Shown here piece by piece: positions 4,950-5,827 of a stretch of DNA of 5,827 nucleotides; position 1 is the stretch's first letter; each line of letters starts with the position of its first letter. Origin of the DNA: Rubrobacter sp. (GTDB taxonomy: Bacteria; Actinomycetota; Rubrobacteria; Rubrobacterales; Rubrobacteraceae); contig JADDPY010000493.1 in the NCBI GenBank assembly GCA_016781635.1, forward strand, positions 1 through 5,827, in the 5' to 3' direction. The notes below the pieces were generated by a model that was given only the letters and a program-made list of their open reading frames with translations, was not told where the DNA came from and did no database searches. The position numbers and the translations under genes are program-made.

Positions 4950-4984
4950 ACGATCAAAAGGGGTACAGTCGGAGATCGTAACCC
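4950..4984. repeat. Nested inverted repeats
   Basis: ACGATC (4950-4955) and GATCGT (4974-4979) are exact inverted repeats 18 bases apart. Overlapping them, GGGGTAC (4960-4966) and GTAACCC (4978-4984) pair with one mismatch, so the two stems are mutually exclusive. The role is unknown; the site lies between the end of the Asp23 gene and the hydrolase leader. Confidence 0.3.
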
Positions 4985-5010
4985 TTCCAATACCCGAAAC
5001 TTGCCGCGTT

Positions 5011-5025
5011 CCGCACTTCTTGCGG
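5011..5025 (-). terminator. Weak hairpin downstream of the Asp23-family gene
   Basis: CCGCA and TGCGG form a 5-bp stem with a 5-base loop, 9 bases after the gene's TAG. On the minus strand TTTT precedes rather than follows the stem, so it is not a classical intrinsic terminator. Position is the main support. Confidence 0.25.
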
Positions 5026-5034
5026 TGAAAAGCT

Positions 5035-5505
5035 CTAACCCTGTCTCGCCTGCTGTTTCACCTGCTCCTGCTGGCCCAGCATTGGCCGTTCTTCCGGGAA
5101 CTGAACGTCGTTTACCGTAATGTTGACCTCGGTAACCCTCAGCCCCGTCAAGCTCTCGACGCGGTTGATGACGTTGCGGCGTACCGCCTCCGTGGTGCGC
5201 GGTATCGCCACGCCGTACTCCAGGGCCACCGTAAGGTCGACGGCAGCCTCCTCGTTACCGACCTCCACGGAGACACCGCTGGTGGGAGCGGGACCGCTGG
5301 AGCTGCCGGTGACGGCGCCCGTCACGCTCCCCAGAAAGCCCCCCACAGCCGCGGAAGTACCACCGCCCACCTGTACCTTCTCGACCTCCTGCGCCGCGAT
5401 ACCGGCTATCTTCTTGACCACGGCGTCGTCTATGGTAACGCTACCCCGGTCGCTGCTGAGCGCGCTCTGCCCCTGCTGTCCGCTACGGTTTGCCTGATCC
5501 GTCAT
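5035..5505 (-). CDS. Asp23/Gls24 family envelope stress response protein
   Basis: Members of this family are small proteins tied to alkaline and cell-envelope stress, often membrane-associated through partners. The 156 residues show the two typical halves. GSVTIDDAVVKKIAGIAAQE (21-40) is followed by VEKVQV. The C-terminal half contains VSVEVGNEEAAVDLTVALEY (78-97), then IPRTTEAVRRNVINRVE and a closing strand VTEVNITVNDVQF (124-136). Between them is a Gly/Ser/Thr-rich insert (47-77, GGGTSAAVGGFLGSVTGAVT), and the tail is Gln-rich. There is no transmembrane helix or signal peptide. ATG 5505 is preceded by AAAGGAG with a 10-base spacer. It follows the DUF2382 gene after 81 bases on the same strand, with a long hairpin in between, and the two probably share a stress transcript. 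Confidence 0.88.
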   Translation of the reverse strand: MTDQANRSGQQGQSALSSDRGSVTIDDAVVKKIAGIAAQEVEKVQVGGGTSAAVGGFLGSVTGAVTGSSSGPAPTSGVSVEVGNEEAAVDLTVALEYGVAIPRTTEAVRRNVINRVESLTGLRVTEVNITVNDVQFPEERPMLGQQEQVKQQARQG

Positions 5506-5527
5506 CCTATCTCGTCTCCTTTCCCGT

Positions 5528-5559
5528 GAGATCCAGCCAGACTACGCTGGCCGGATCTC
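5528..5559 (-). ncRNA. Long intercistronic hairpin ahead of the Asp23-family gene
   Basis: GAGATCC-A-GCCAG (5528-5540) and CTGGC-C-GGATCTC (5547-5559) pair over 13 positions with a single A/C mismatch around a 6-base loop. No T-run follows on either strand, so it does not look like an ordinary terminator. Placed between the DUF2382 stop and the Asp23-family ribosome site, it may slow or partly stop transcription, or stabilise or process the shared mRNA. A plain structural element is the safest reading. Confidence 0.5.
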
Positions 5560-5586
5560 GAAACCAATACGCTTCCTCTGTTGCCC

Positions 5587-5827
5587 TTAAACGTCCCGGT
5601 CGCCGCGGCGGCCGGAGGTGCCGGAGGCGTCGTCTATGTCGACCTCCTCCTTGCGCACTTCCTCCTCCACGATCTCCTCGTCCTGCACCACGTCCTTGCG
5701 GACCCTTATCTCTTCCTTCACCACCGGCCGCTTCTCCACTACGACCTCTTCCTCTACCACCGGAACCGACACCTCGTCCTCGCCGATCTCCGACTCAGAC
5801 GCCTCGCGGTTCACCGCCACGCGCTCC
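5587..5827 (-). CDS. DUF2382 (YsnF/AvaK-type) stress protein, 5' end missing
   Basis: Only the C-terminal part is present; the frame is open to the window edge and the apparent GTG at 5820 is probably internal. The visible text matches the charged, Val-rich DUF2382 repeat: ERVAVNREASESEIGEDEVS, then VPVVEEEVVVEKRPVVKEE, IRVRKDVVQDEEIVEEEVRK and EEVDIDD. It ends in a flexible Gly/Arg/Asp tail (SGRRGDRDV) at TAA 5587-5589. The alternating Glu/Val/Lys pattern suggests repeated beta strands. Such proteins are often joined to a PRC-barrel domain and linked to general stress or desiccation, but the N-terminal domain lies outside the window. It sits upstream of the Asp23-family gene on the same strand. 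Confidence 0.82.
   Translation of the reverse strand, partial: ERVAVNREASESEIGEDEVSVPVVEEEVVVEKRPVVKEEIRVRKDVVQDEEIVEEEVRKEEVDIDDASGTSGRRGDRDV

Larger units (their letters stand above)
4738..5034. other. Intergenic region rich in dyads between the hydrolase and Asp23 genes
   Basis: This stretch of about 300 bases holds no established gene. On the minus strand it carries a 34-codon ORF (4779-4883). It also has a perfect palindrome (4884-4895), an overlapping stem-loop cluster (4899-4929), a long-range inverted repeat (4950-4984) and a small hairpin (5011-5025). A plus-strand frame from about 4800 continues antisense into the Asp23 gene and looks like Arg-rich noise. No known riboswitch or tRNA was recognised. 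Confidence 0.55.

Noticed and set aside
4800..5120. Plus-strand 106-codon frame antisense to the Asp23-family gene
   Set aside because: It is Arg-rich with no motif, and its 3' end is the opposite strand of a recognised gene.
1..5827. CRISPR array, tRNA, rRNA or intact transposase
   Set aside because: No regularly spaced repeats, no tRNA T-arm in context, no rRNA-like stretch and no transposase motif were seen on either strand.

Overview
The window looks like chromosomal DNA of a high-GC actinobacterium, most likely Rubrobacter or a close relative. The hints are strong GC bias at third codon positions, the ruvC-ruvA-ruvB gene order, a C-terminal haemolysin-type calcium-binding tail of an actinobacterial style, and an Asp23/Gls24 gene beside a DUF2382 (YsnF-type) gene. 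The genus is inferred from protein style only.

Left part (1-732): no intact gene. On the minus strand, 116-383 encodes a small two-helix membrane protein whose frame is broken by one base. It lies between two imperfect outward-facing inverted repeats (about 31-66 and 440-475), each followed by the octamer CCCTTACA, which may mark a small non-autonomous element. A signal-peptide-like stretch without a start codon lies on the plus strand at about 608-700.

Centre (733-3044, minus strand): a compact ruvC-ruvA-ruvB operon for Holliday junction processing. RuvA binds the junction, RuvB drives branch migration and RuvC cuts. ruvA and ruvB overlap by four bases. Upstream of ruvC are two imperfect palindromes but no obvious LexA box. 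Just beyond, on the plus strand (3126-3269), is the decayed C-terminal end of a calcium-binding repeat protein.

Right of centre (3345-3946, plus strand): a carboxymuconolactone decarboxylase/AhpD-like protein lacking the redox cysteines, then a 66-residue protein of unknown function starting at TTG. Convergent to these, on the minus strand, is a serine esterase of the alpha/beta hydrolase fold (3971-4666). A 24-codon, cysteine-containing upstream ORF with a strong ribosome binding site overlaps the hydrolase start by ATGA, which suggests translational coupling or leader-peptide control. Farther upstream (4779-4984) are a weaker 34-codon ORF, a perfect 12-bp palindrome and a cluster of alternative stem-loops.

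Right end (5035-5827, minus strand): an Asp23/Gls24 family protein, preceded by a long intercistronic hairpin and by the 3' part of a charged DUF2382 gene that runs off the window. These two look like envelope or general stress proteins made from one transcript.

The most unusual items are the uORF/hydrolase arrangement with its structured leader, the inverted-repeat segment enclosing a frameshifted membrane protein gene, and the two truncated exported-protein remnants on either side of the ruv operon.
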